From: Pterobdella sp. o SKG-2022
Taxonomy: Eukaryota; Annelida; Clitellata; Hirudinida; Piscicolidae
Assembly: GCA_964035795.1 (NCBI GenBank)
Contig: OZ038327.1
Location: forward strand, 524,001-588,000
Direction: 5' to 3'
DNA length: 64,000 nucleotides
The notes under the pieces were generated by a model, which was not told the DNA's origin, searched no databases, and saw nothing but the letters and a program-made list of their open reading frames with translations. A program made the position numbers and the translations under genes. Shown here one piece after another: positions 36,594 to 54,944 of the stretch (its first letter is position 1; each line of letters starts with the position of its first letter).

Positions 36594-37228
36594 TTTTTTA
36601 AGAGTTTGTGGGATTTTTTCTTTATATGCGTACGTGTATTGAGTTTTTTAGTCCACACATGCACTCACACACACACGCACACATACAGAACAAGACATAC
36701 ATGAGTGCACACACGGCTACCTCCCTGTCAATGCCACATCCCACATTTGTATCTATCCTCAAGTCTCTATCCATCATTTTTTATCATTATCCATATTCCT
36801 ATTATTTTTATTGTTATAACTATTATTGTTAATTTTCTACACGACCATCACACCAGGAAGTCCAACAAGCCAAGTCATGGTGGTTGTTTGTGTTTGTCTT
36901 TCTCCCTCTCATTCTCTTCCTCGTCTTTGTCTTCCTCTTTGTCTATTCATATGTTAGTGTTTTTATTCCAGTTATTATCGATTGTTATTATTAAAGTATT
37001 TTTAAATTTTATTTCTTTTATTATTTTTATTTTTATTTTTTTATAATTATTGATTAATAATCAAAATATTATTCTTTGAATATCATTCTTATTGTTATTG
37101 TTAAAAATTATTTAATTATTTTTATTACCACCCAGCTGCGAAAAAAGAAAAGAGGGCGTGTAGGTGTTCAATTGCCCCACCCCTCCATCGAGCCACTCTT
37201 TGCCACCAGCCAATCAAAACACATCTAA
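30955..37228 (+). CDS. LDL-receptor-like type I membrane receptor
   Basis: Nineteen exons in phase, 903 residues: 30955-31012, 31286-31405, 31721-31834, 32073-32192, 32583-32714, 32866-33013, 33205-33317, 33528-33638, 33739-33818, 33883-34204, 34465-34590, 34917-35211, 35327-35632, 35735-35856, 36025-36164, 36347-36488, 36689-36762, 36857-36952 and 37136-37228. The layout is a signal peptide (MQILVIFVLKLLLQLDLSK) and eight LDL-receptor class A repeats (e.g. CDDVADCSDGSDEFNC), the one in exon 8 lacking its first loop. An EGF domain (CKNNNGGCSHTC) and a calcium-binding EGF (DIDECLHSHTC) follow. A YWTD-type propeller (FLFWTSSSEETSLFRSHLDG, DTVYWTDIKRKKIYY), a partial EGF, a membrane span (WWLFVFVFLPLILFLVFVFL) and a basic 30-residue tail complete it. 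The order equals vertebrate LDLR/VLDLR. The propeller carries an Asn-rich insert (about 34990-35110) and a Gln/Pro-rich one (35390-35490). The tail has no NPxY endocytosis signal. Confidence 0.9.
36535..36591. repeat. (TG)n microsatellite in LDLR-like intron
   Basis: About 28 uninterrupted TG dinucleotides between the exons at 36488 and 36689. The flanking sequence is also GT-rich. Confidence 0.9.
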
Positions 37229-39084
37229 AACACCACGTAACATATTCTTGCGTGTATATACGTGTTAGTGTGTGTTTCTGGTTGTATGTGTGTTTATACA
37301 TGTGTTTTGGGTATATGTGTTTTGGGTATGTGTTTTAAGATATATGTTTTTAATTATGTGTACTTTTCCATGAGTATGTGGTCATACACGTTTGTTTTCT
37401 GATTGTGTGTTTATGTGCACATATATACATATTTATGTGTTTTTTAGGTTTATGTGTTCATTTATATGTGTTTTTTCATTTGTGTGTTTATAAAATATGC
37501 GTTTTCACACACTTTTATTGTTTCTCCACACATGTGCGTCTGTGTTTACCAATTGTATTAGGACTTTATTCATATATTTATAGCTTTGCTTCCTTACATA
37601 TACCTTGTTTTCAATTATTTATTCATATATGTGTATTTCCTACAGAATTATTTCTCTATGAGCTATGTGTTCATTTATTTAAATTTGACATTTGAAAATA
37701 AATATTAATTTTTAATATTTTACATAATAATATATTAAATATGATTTTCCATAAGTTATATTTTTTGGAGTTTATGTCGGTTCTTCACCCAAGACTTGAC
37801 CACACCACTGCCAACATCAACAGGGTTTCTTTGGCGCCAAAATTCAAAAAACAGGGATGGACATTTTAATTAAAAATTTTTGCTAGCCATGTTTTTTTGA
37901 AATATTAAAAATGTTGTCAATTATTTAGTATCCATGATCTTCTATTCGAATCTCATTTTACATTCTAATTTAAAATTTATATGTCTAACTTTTTCTCTTT
38001 TTCAAAGTCAACGTATTCCCCATGTATTTGTCTATTGCCCTTGTATCATATTTTTATGGTTTTGTATTACTCCGTGTATTCATCTTTTTCTTCCATGGTA
38101 GATCACTCATATAGGAAAATTTTTAGTTCTGCGTCATGGCTTATATACAAAGATATCAGGTATATACACACAATAATGGTGAGTACAAGCTTGTATCTTA
38201 TTTATGTTGAAATAGGAGCAAATTTTTAGTTGAATACAAATTATCATCATTCATATGAGTATGATGGGATTATTTAAAAGATTTTTATAGACCAGCTGCC
38301 TCTCTCTCCTTCGAGACGGGTCCGCCATAACATCCACACAACACCACACATCCTTTATACCAACCCGAATGTAGTAATTATCCCCCACACCATAAAAAGG
38401 TCGCATGGGTTTCACTAATTGAGACCAAACATGTGTCGCAGAGTCTATTAAGACGTTGTGTTGAACGTGAAATATCATACCCCAGTTAAACATGACCCTT
38501 GGTAGAATGTCTGCTTGGGGGATATATGGAGGGCACCCTACCATGGGGTAGAGGGACCCAGACTGGCAGATGGCATTTAACTTTCATAGCTGTTTTATGG
38601 ACGGCTGCATGTAGTTTTGTCTCATCAATACCTCTCGATGCTTTTTTTGAGATTTCATTCTTTTATTATTATTACTATTATTATTATTGTGATTCTTATT
38701 GACATTATTATTGTTATTATTATTATTCTTATTGTTATTTTTTCACATTCCTCGATCTAATTCCCAATCATAATCTTCCATCTTGTCGCAATAATATCTT
38801 ATTATTCTTACTGTTATTAATTTTTTTTTATTCATTTTTATTTTTATTCTTTTTTTATTCATTATCATTATTATTTTCATTATTGTTGTTATTATTAGCG
38901 GTCTTATTCGGTTGATTTTCGATGGGAAAAATTTGTTCACGCCAATATAAATCACACAATGATGATATTACTGTTTTTTTTTTATTATTATTATTATTGT
39001 TATTCTTTTTATTCATATAAATCCGATTATTTTTGAGATTATTCATTTTAGCATGATGATGATTTTACTGAGAGTTTTGATTTA

Positions 39085-39615
39085 ATACAAAATACATCTT
39101 TTTATTGATGGATACAAATCGATACCAAAGATAAAATACAAATTTACATGTATATTATTCGGAGAATACAAAGCTGAATACAAATTTATTTATTTATTGC
39201 CTAGAAAAATACAAAGCTAAATACAAATTTATACAATTATTGTTAGAAAAATACAATGCTTAATACAAATTTACATAACTACTGCTAGGTGAATACAAAA
39301 ACCAATACTGCTTCTTTCTATTGGGTAAATACAAAATACAAAGATATTTTTTATACATAAATATTAAGCTGAATACAAAATTACATGCTGGAGATAATAC
39401 AAATTGTATTTACCTTCATAGGTGAATAAAAATTTGATACATTTACTATGGGTCAATACAAAAAGCTTTAGATTAAAAGGTAAATTAAAACAGATTTTAT
39501 CGTTAATACAAATGGACTTAATTGGTGAATACAATTGAAATACCAATAAATGTTATGGTCAATACAAATTCATATAGCACACAATTATTGCTACGGAATC
39601 TTCAATACAACTAAG
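39085..39615. repeat. Field of degenerate AATACAAA-containing repeats
   Basis: About 20 occurrences of AATACAAA or one-base variants at irregular spacing (roughly 20-40 bp). They often occur as pairs such as GAATACAAAGCTGAATACAA followed by ATTTA. It looks like an old, decayed tandem repeat. It does not code. Confidence 0.7.
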
Positions 39616-39786
39616 CGCTACAAATAATTATCTCAAAATTCCTCTAACTATCAACAAAAGTTCTTATCATTGGTGGGTCTCCATGTTGAATAAAAAAAAA
39701 ATAATAAAAACACCAAAAAAAATAATAATTATTTTTTGCTATAGTAAAATATTTATATATTTTATTTATTCTTTTTTCGTTCTGTT

Positions 39787-39790
39787 TTTT

Positions 39791-39865
<75 letters not shown>

Positions 39866-39866
39866 C
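39787..39866. repeat. (TTTC)n microsatellite
   Basis: Nearly perfect TTTC tetramers, about 19 copies, downstream of the EGF/LamG gene. The Lys/Glu/Arg open frame on the minus strand is its read-through. Confidence 0.92.
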
Positions 39867-40172
39867 TCCTCTTCTAAATACTTTTCAATCCTTTTAAAAG
39901 TGTCATTAAATACATTTAAAATATAAATCATTATATTCAAACATAAATAATAAAATAGAAACAATCAAGTTTCACTTTTTGTTTGTGTTTGTTTGCGTCT
40001 GTACCTCTGTCTGGTTACTCCTGGTTGCAAGCATAAAAATAAAAGGAATAATAATAACAAAAAAAAGAAATAAAAATAACTATAATAAAGAAAAAAATAA
40101 AACCACCATCACTGCTATCACCATTCTTACCATCCTCCCCATCATCATAACTACCATCACCATCATATAGCT

Positions 40173-47231
<7,059 letters not shown>

Positions 47232-47364
47232 TTCTACTATTAATCCAAACTCTCATCTCAAAGCATCAACGCTTCTATATATACTTTCCAGCACAAACAA
47301 TTTCACAAGCGCACACACGTGCATTTGTTTATATACACGCACACAGTTGCACGTTTATGAGTAG

Positions 47365-47424
<60 letters not shown>

Positions 47425-48390
47425 TTTAAAAAAGTTTTACCAAAAAATTTAATAATAGCAAATAGTTTCGACTTTCGAAAAAAAAGAAATAAACAATAAT
47501 TAAAAAAAACAACAGATAAGACGAAACAAAAGACACTAAATTGAAACAATAAAAAACTCTCAAATGAAGCGCTATAAATCTCCAATCAATGGCAAAGTGC
47601 ACTTTTAGTTGACAATCACCATGACAACACTCAAACAAACATATAGATGACGATTATTATAAATTTTTTTTGTTATTTCTTTCTTCATTATTATTATTAT
47701 TGCTATTATTATTTTTATTTTATTATTTTTTGCTCGTTGTTTTTATTATTATTTTTATTGTTATTATTCTTATTTTTTCAAACAGCTGATTCATGCATAC
47801 ATAATAAACTAAATATATTCCCACAATACTTGTTATAGGTATCTTCCACATATGTTGACTTTTTCAAAATTATGCTTGCTTGTATGTGTAATTATTACTC
47901 CTAACGTGTACATAAGCACATAGTTTTGTGTATGTGTAAATGTAATTATATACACACATATATACACATAAATAAACAAATATAAATTAATATATATAAT
48001 TAAATAACTATATATTTATATATACATTCATGTGTTTATATTTGGTTGCATTGAAACGTACGTAGACAGCCAAACACATATATAAAAAAAGGGAACTAGA
48101 ATAAGTCAAAAGAGGATACAAAAATATACGTAGACATGCAGAATTATACAGACAGATAAACTAATACAAACTAAAATATACATACATATATACACACATA
48201 TAAATAACAAACGGTGAAGATAGTCAAAATAAACTGCATAATTAACACATTTAAAAAAAAAACAATGAAAAATTTTTTTTCTCAAAGTTGAAAGAATTAA
48301 AAGTCACACTAGACATTGAGTGACAATAACTTAAAATTTGAGTTTTAATCAACTTAATCTGTATAGAGTTATTTTTAGTGGTCCTTCTAC
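47232..48390. other. Divergent intergenic region, EGF/LamG / lectin receptor
   Basis: The region is AT-rich, with a 50-bp (AT)n run at about 47369-47420, ATT-rich tracts (47650-47780) and TATA-rich sequence (47930-48010). It should contain promoters of both flanking genes. No coding signal is supported. Confidence 0.4.
47369..47420. repeat. (AT)n microsatellite
   Basis: About 26 AT dinucleotides upstream of the EGF/LamG start codon. Confidence 0.92.
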
Positions 48391-51300
48391 ATGTTTCTGA
48401 CTGTCCGATTGTGTCTGCTTGTTTGTCAGCTTCTCTCTCAGTTCTTTGGGAGTAATTATTCTATTAACTATGAAATTTAAACTAATTATTGATTAATTAA
48501 TTGATACTTTTTTTGCTATCAATTAAGTCTCTTTTCTATCTTTCCCCCACCAACACCCTCCTCTCCACTACCACCAACATCCCCAACATCTACCACCCTC
48601 TACACTATCTTTCCTTTATTTATTCACCATCGCTCAAACCTCTGCCCCATGTCCCCATAGCAACCCAGGGTATAAGATGTGAAGGGGAATACATAGATTC
48701 TCATTGTATCAACATAAGAGTAGATGGGAAAAGTTGGCCAAGGTCTGAAGAGGCTTGTTCTAAATATAGCATTAAAGGTGGGTGTTGTTTATATGGTATT
48801 CTTTTTTTTTGTTTTTAATATAAAGAATTATTCACCAACTCAACCCCACACACAAACACACCCAGCAATAATCTCCTACCTACCACACGTCCATCCACTT
48901 ACACTCATCACCAAAAATCTATCCACATCTATCTGCATACCCACGAAGCATTCCTAATCAAAACCACCAACGCACACCTACAATCCCCAATCCATTTAAA
49001 CCTATTCAACCAAACCGCAAACCCTCCGCCACTCACACCCACACTCCACACCACACCCCACACCAACCTTCTCCAGACTACGTTCCAGGCCACTTAGTTT
49101 CAGTTCCCTCTTTATCTCGACATAACAAACTGGTAGGCTTGGCTGAGAGGGTGAAGATTGGGGCGATCTGGATGGGGGCGAAAAGAAACAAAATACTATG
49201 GAAATGGCTAGATGGTGAGTGTGTTTATACATATGTGTGAAATAATAATAATAATAATAATAACAAAAACAATAATATCATAATAATGAAAAATTAAAAT
49301 TTAAAAAAAAATAATAATAATGATGATAATAATAACAATAATATTAAAAGATGAGACAGACATAATACAGCAAGGATGCTACTCAGGACTCAACAATACG
49401 GCCAGATTCTACAATATCTCTAGTGACACCCCTCTCGACACCACAGAAAAGTATCATAATAACAATAATAATAATATTATTATTTTTTTTGTTTTTCTTA
49501 TTATTCTTATTAATAAAATTGTTGTTTTTGTTATGATTTTTATTGTTATTATAGAAAAAGATAAATCAAACAAAAAATCGACAAAATTATTTTTCCATTC
49601 ACCAGATGTCTCGACAGATGCTTCGGGGCTATAAAAGGCTATGCAGCAGTTATGGTATACGGATAAAGATTTTATTATTGATAATGACAGATTTATATAT
49701 ACATTAAAAATTACATATCAAAGAATTAAATAATGTGTAGAAAAAAATCGATAAAAAAGTAAAAAAAAATATTTTGGGATAATTAAAAAAGTTGGTTAAA
49801 ATTTATTGAAGCATTTCTTACTGAATCCATCATGAAAACAACATAACAATATTAATATACCAAATACTTGGCCCCAGAATGGCGTGTGTTTTTGTGGTGA
49901 TGAATTAAGACGCACCGACCGAGCGGTTAAGTGTGGTGTTGATACGTTCGAGGTCTACAGACTGGGAGGTTAGTGGGTAGGTGGATGGATGAAGGAGTGC
50001 TTGGATGAATGGATAGAAGGTTGTTTGGATGGATGGATGGATGTTCAACTTCCAAATGAGCGTATGAGACTTCACCTATTAAAAAAGGTACAAAATCTAT
50101 TAAAAAAATCTAAAAATAACCACAATAAAAACTCCCATTAAGCTCCATACAATGAAAGCCTAATTATTGAAACACCCTCGCACATCCCTGCAGGTTTACC
50201 AGCAGTTTGGGCACAAGGAGAACCTGCAGACCAAAATACGGATGCGTGCATATATATAAGACAGGGATATGGACTGGGGACAATGAAATGCAAAGAGTTG
50301 AATAGATACATTTGTGAATATGGTTAGTTATAAAGATGAGTTATGAAGTTTTTTAATTTTTTCTGGGTTTAGTTTCAAGAAATTTTAAAATTATTTTTGA
50401 TTTTTTATCTAAATCACCATTATTTTGTGCGAGCTTTCATTCACCCACTGAACCACAAACCAAACCTTCACTCACATACCCAACTATCCTTCTAATCAAC
50501 CCTACTCTTCCCACACCACCACAGCATCCACAAAGACCCATTGCGACCCACCCAACCACAAGATAGACACAGGCTGTTACAGGCTGAGCTCTCGGGTAGC
50601 TTCATGGTCGGAGGCACGGTCAGCGTGTGAGAAGATTGACGCATCACTGGTCTCGCTAGGGAACCTTCAACTCCTTGAATACATAGAACAATGGATAGCC
50701 CTACAGCGCACGTTGGTGTTGTGTGTGTTTGTGCGTCTCGGTTCTTAGCGCTTTAAATTAATATTACTGCTCATATTATCATTTATTATTGTTGTTATTA
50801 TTTTTTAAATTTTTATTATGAGATTTTATTGAGTTAAAACTTCATAAGCAAGGCTTGTATTGATAACATTTGACGGCACCCCATCAACCAAACACTTCAC
50901 CCATAATATATCCATCATAACTAAGCCATTACCTCTTTTTCCCCCATAGTACCAGTAATATATGGGTGGGAGGGTACAAAAGTGGGTGGTACTGGTTGGG
51001 GGCTAACACCTTCTCATTCACCAATTGGAAAGAAGGGGAGCCCAGGAACGAAAGTCTGTTTAAGGTTTGTATGTGTGAGCTGAGTATGTTTGTGTGGATG
51101 GGTGTTTTTGTGGGTAGATGTGTTTATATTTCTAGTTTTTCTAACTCTACTACCTTTCCACTTAACCCACTCTTTAACACACAATCATCCAACTCTTTAA
51201 CCTCTTACCCTCACCAACCTACCGCTTCTCCACTCACCCAGGAGCAGTGTTTAGTGATGGATATGAATGATGGATACAAATGGACCACGAAGAATTGCTC

Positions 51301-52204
51301 CTACTCTCCCATGTACTTCTTTTGTCAAGTTGGTAAGTGGAGAGAGGGTTTGGTGAGTAAGAGGGGGGATAGTGAGGTCGGAAAGGGTAGGCTGAATTTC
51401 TGATTAGTGTAGCCTGCAGGTTTTGAAAGGTTAACATAGAGAATAAAGTTGGAAATATTAATATTTATGTTGAAATGATACTATGTTTCATTCAATAATA
51501 TTGTTACCTTTTTCCACAGGCCTGACTTACGATCACACAAACACGAAATACATTGTGAGTTACCATCATCATCATTATTATCATCACCACTACCACCACT
51601 CTCTCTTCAGATTAGAGAGGTACCCAACTTTATCGAGGCCACCACCCAAAGTGACGTCATCACACCACAATTGATGCAGGAAGAAGTGAAGGAGAAAAGA
51701 TTAGGTGAGTTACATGTAGAGTATATAGAAGTTTACAAGTGTATTAAATGATTGGTTTACATTGTAAACTATTCAAATATTGGCGTTTCATATGCAATAA
51801 AGTGGTATTTAGTGTATTAGTGAGTTACATGTAGATAAGTACAATTTGCATAGAAACCAGAGGTATTTCTACACATTCCTAGGAAGTGTGTTTGCGTACG
51901 TGATCATAGCATTCATGGCTTTCCTAATTCTCCTCTTTCTTCTTTGTCTCGCTTTGTGTTGCTTCAGCAAGAAAAGGTGATACAAAAATACATACAGACA
52001 TACAAACAAACAAACATTCATGAACAAAATAAAAAATTTAAACACGATAAAATTAAAAAACAGACCAAACAAAAATAACTCCAAACAAACACACACAGAA
52101 GCAAAACGAAGGTGACAGTGGACACAAGAGGCATAGCAAACCAGCCTGACACCTCCTCTACTGGAGAGATTATTAAAAGAGATCAGCTGGATGCCAACAC
52201 GTGA
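48391..52204 (+). CDS. Type I receptor with two C-type lectin domains and a nested WSC domain
   Basis: Fourteen exons in phase, 468 residues: 48391-48451, 48661-48777, 49077-49214, 49351-49450, 49606-49654, 49878-49968, 50194-50322, 50525-50711, 50950-51064, 51242-51332, 51520-51554, 51611-51704, 51883-51976 and 52099-52204. A signal peptide (MFLTVRLCLLVCQLLSQFFG) leads into the first half of CTLD1 (SHCINIRVDGKSWPRSEEAC; IGAIWMGAKRNKILWKWLDG). A WSC domain follows (GCYSGLNNTARFYNIS; CLDRCFGAIKGYAAV; GVCFCGDEL). CTLD1 then resumes (AVWAQGEPADQNTDACIY; CKELNRYICEY). CTLD2 is complete (GCYRLSSRVASWSEARSACE; NIWVGGYKSGWYWLGANTFS; FTNWKEGEP; WTTKNCSYSPMYFFC). A stalk, a membrane helix (VIIAFMAFLILLFLLCLALC) and a 38-residue tail complete it. 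The WSC exons (240 nt) are bounded by phase-1 introns and could be skipped in frame. CTLD1 and CTLD2 lack a clear EPN/QPD calcium triad (GEP-A, GEP-R), so sugar binding is uncertain. Confidence 0.9.
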
Positions 52205-53250
52205 TTAAATAATAAGAATAATAATAAAAATATGAGCGAAAGATAATAAATAGAAAACCGGAAGCAATAATAATAACAATGAAAATAAAAGATAATGAGA
52301 AAATAATAATAAAATCGTACTGAAAACAATAACAACAAAAATAATAAAAAAAAATAACAACAATAATAATAAAATAATAATAAAAAAAAAACAATAACAA
52401 CAATAATAAAATAATAAAAACAACAACAATATTAAAATAATAATAAAAAAATAATAATAAACTTGATTTAACTCAATTTTATTTTTATTGACAAACTGAA
52501 GTAGCGCACGATTTATTGCCAATCAAAATGAAGACTGTTTCGTCATTATAACAAGAATAATAATAATGAGGGCAACAATAATAATAATAATGAAAACTCG
52601 TCAGCATGTATTTTGAGTTTAGATGCATCATACGAGTTGGAGGAGGAGGAGGAGGAGGAAGAGAAGAAAGAAGAAGAAGGAAAAAATAACAAAAAGAAAG
52701 AGAGAGAAAAAGAAGAAGGAAGAGGAAAAGGGGAAGACAATGAACATAGAAGAAAGATAGTTAACTTGGTGGGAAAGTATGTTGTGGCTTGTGGACTTAA
52801 ATTTGGAAAAATAATTGCACTAAAAATAGAAAAATCAATAAATAAACAATTACAATTATTAAATTAAAAATGAAAACAATAATAATAATAATAAAAACAG
52901 CGCGGAAAAACAATCGTCATCAATAGCAATAGCAGAGTGAAGCACAGCATAAAGCAATAAAAATAATAATAATAATAATAAATTTTTTTGTTTTTATTTT
53001 CATTATTATTTTTATTATTATCAACAAAAAAACTTAATGCTTATTATGTTTTTATTATTTATATTGATTTTACCGAAATAAAACTTCCAAAATCTCTTTA
53101 AATGCAGGTATTATTATTATTATTATTCAAAAAACAAAAAAAATTATTAGTATTATCTTTACTTTTTATTATACTTTATATTTTTTACTATTACAACCTT
53201 AACTATAATTTTTATTATCACTATTATTATTATTATTATTATAAATTTTA
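52205..53250. other. Convergent 3' flanks, lectin receptor / SECISBP2
   Basis: This holds AAT-rich 3' sequence and simple repeats. The plus-strand open frame 52613-52867 (poly-Glu, Lys-rich) is low complexity with no splice partners, and I do not call it. No other coding signal is seen. Confidence 0.45.
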
Positions 53251-54887
53251 TTATCGATCCTTCATCATCTGCCTGGCCAGCCACCACTCCACCCTTTCCT
53301 TCGGTGCATCCTTATCACTATTTAATACGTCTCTATTATTATTATTATTATTATCATAATTATTATTATTGATGTGGTTTTTTATATTATTGTTTATTCT
53401 TGTGTTTTCTGATTCAACCTGGGAGCTTTTAGTCATACTTTTATTTTCATTCTCGTATTCTTTAGACATTTCGTTTTCTCCGTTCAAATTTGATAGGTCC
53501 ATTTCTGGTTTTGTTTTCATGTTGTGTCCTTCATTTTTAACATGGGTTTTTGAGTGGTTAATTTCACCATCCATCAATCCATCTCTCTCCGAATTCTCCG
53601 ATATTTCTTCGTTGATGAGTAATAACTTTTGAAATCTTTTCCGTTTCTTGCAGCTATCTTTTTCCGTTCTGTCTTCAAAAATCGTTTCCAAACCATCGTA
53701 TTTGAGATCTTCTATTTTTAAATGCCTTACTTCCGGTTCATTTTTGATGTCATTTTTATTCATTTTTTTATCACATGACTCCTCCCTGCATTCACTCAAA
53801 GTCCTCCCACTTTCATTTCGCTTATAACCCCCATTCTTCAAACAATCATCACCCCCAACACCACCCCTTTCATCGTTATCATAACCACCACCCTCACCTC
53901 TATCCTCCCTATTATCGCTATCACTCCCCTTCTTCTCTCCATCCTCTTCCCTTTCCTCCTCCTCCTTTTTATCCGCCTCTTCAGCAGCATCGGAAATGGG
54001 CTCTGACAAAGCAGATCTTTTCCGTTTCTTGCAGCCATCTTTTTCCGTTCTGTCTTCAAGAATCGTTTCCAAACCATCGTATTTGAGGTCTTCTATTTTT
54101 AAATGCCTTACTTCCGGTTCATTTTTGATGTCATTTTTATTCATTTTTTTATCACATGACTCCTCCCTGCATTCTTTCAAACTCCTCCCACTTTCATCTC
54201 GCTCATAACCCCCATTCTTCAAATAATCATCACCCCCACCACCACTCCTTTCATCATTATCATAACCACCACCCTCGCCTCTATCCTCCCTTTTATCACT
54301 ATCACTCCCCTTCTTCTCTCCATCCTCTTCCTCTTCCTCCTCCTCCTTCTTATCCGCCTCTTCAGCAGCATCGGAAATGGGCTCTGACAAAACAGATGAC
54401 ACAAAAGAGATTGCAGAACAGGCAGATGGGGTACGTGAATGACCCAGGTGAGGGAAGAGTTTCTCGAAGACTCCTGAGATGGTGTGGTCAAGTGGTGAGA
54501 TGGAGTTAGAGTGTGGTAGTGAGATGATGGCATAGTGGTGATGGTGAGAAGAGAAGTGGTGGTTCAAAAAATGATATAGTTCCATAGGGTTGTGAAAAAT
54601 TTGAAAGGCACAACGTAGCAAATGGGGAATGTGACATAACAGTAACAAAATTTTCTCGATAGATTAATGCAAAAAAAATTGGAAGAGCAACCCCCTTTTG
54701 CCCCAACTCACCTACAGTAGCCACCTCACTCTTTACCACGCCATCCTCCACTTCCACCTCCTCCTTCATACCACTCATGACGTCATTCTTCGTGGAATAT
54801 TCCACATTTTTCGACGTGTTTCCTGCCACTCTTTCGTAAGCTTCTCGCGCTTTTTGAGTAAGTTTTTGCAGTTCCTCGAACGTGTCC

Positions 54888-54944
<57 letters not shown>

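Larger units (their letters stand above)
37229..40172. other. Intergenic region with repeats and one orphan coding-like fragment
   Basis: This lies between the convergent LDLR-like and EGF/LamG genes. It contains TG-rich sequence (37250-37500), ATT tracts (38640-39010), a field of AATACAAA motifs (39085-39615) and a (TTTC)n run (39787-39866). A minus-strand stretch at about 38290-38560 has protein-like composition (MVGCPPYIPQADILPRVMFN; WCCVDVMADPSRRRERQLV) but no recognisable family and no convincing splice partners. It may be a transposon relic. Confidence 0.4.

Noticed and set aside
52613..52867. Glu/Lys-rich plus-strand frame
   Set aside because: It is low complexity from GAG/GAA runs, has no splice partners, and lies in the 3' flank between convergent genes.
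53775..54509. Plus-strand His/Pro/Ser frames opposite SECISBP2
   Set aside because: They are the antisense shadow of the duplicated acidic module; the minus strand carries the phase-consistent gene.
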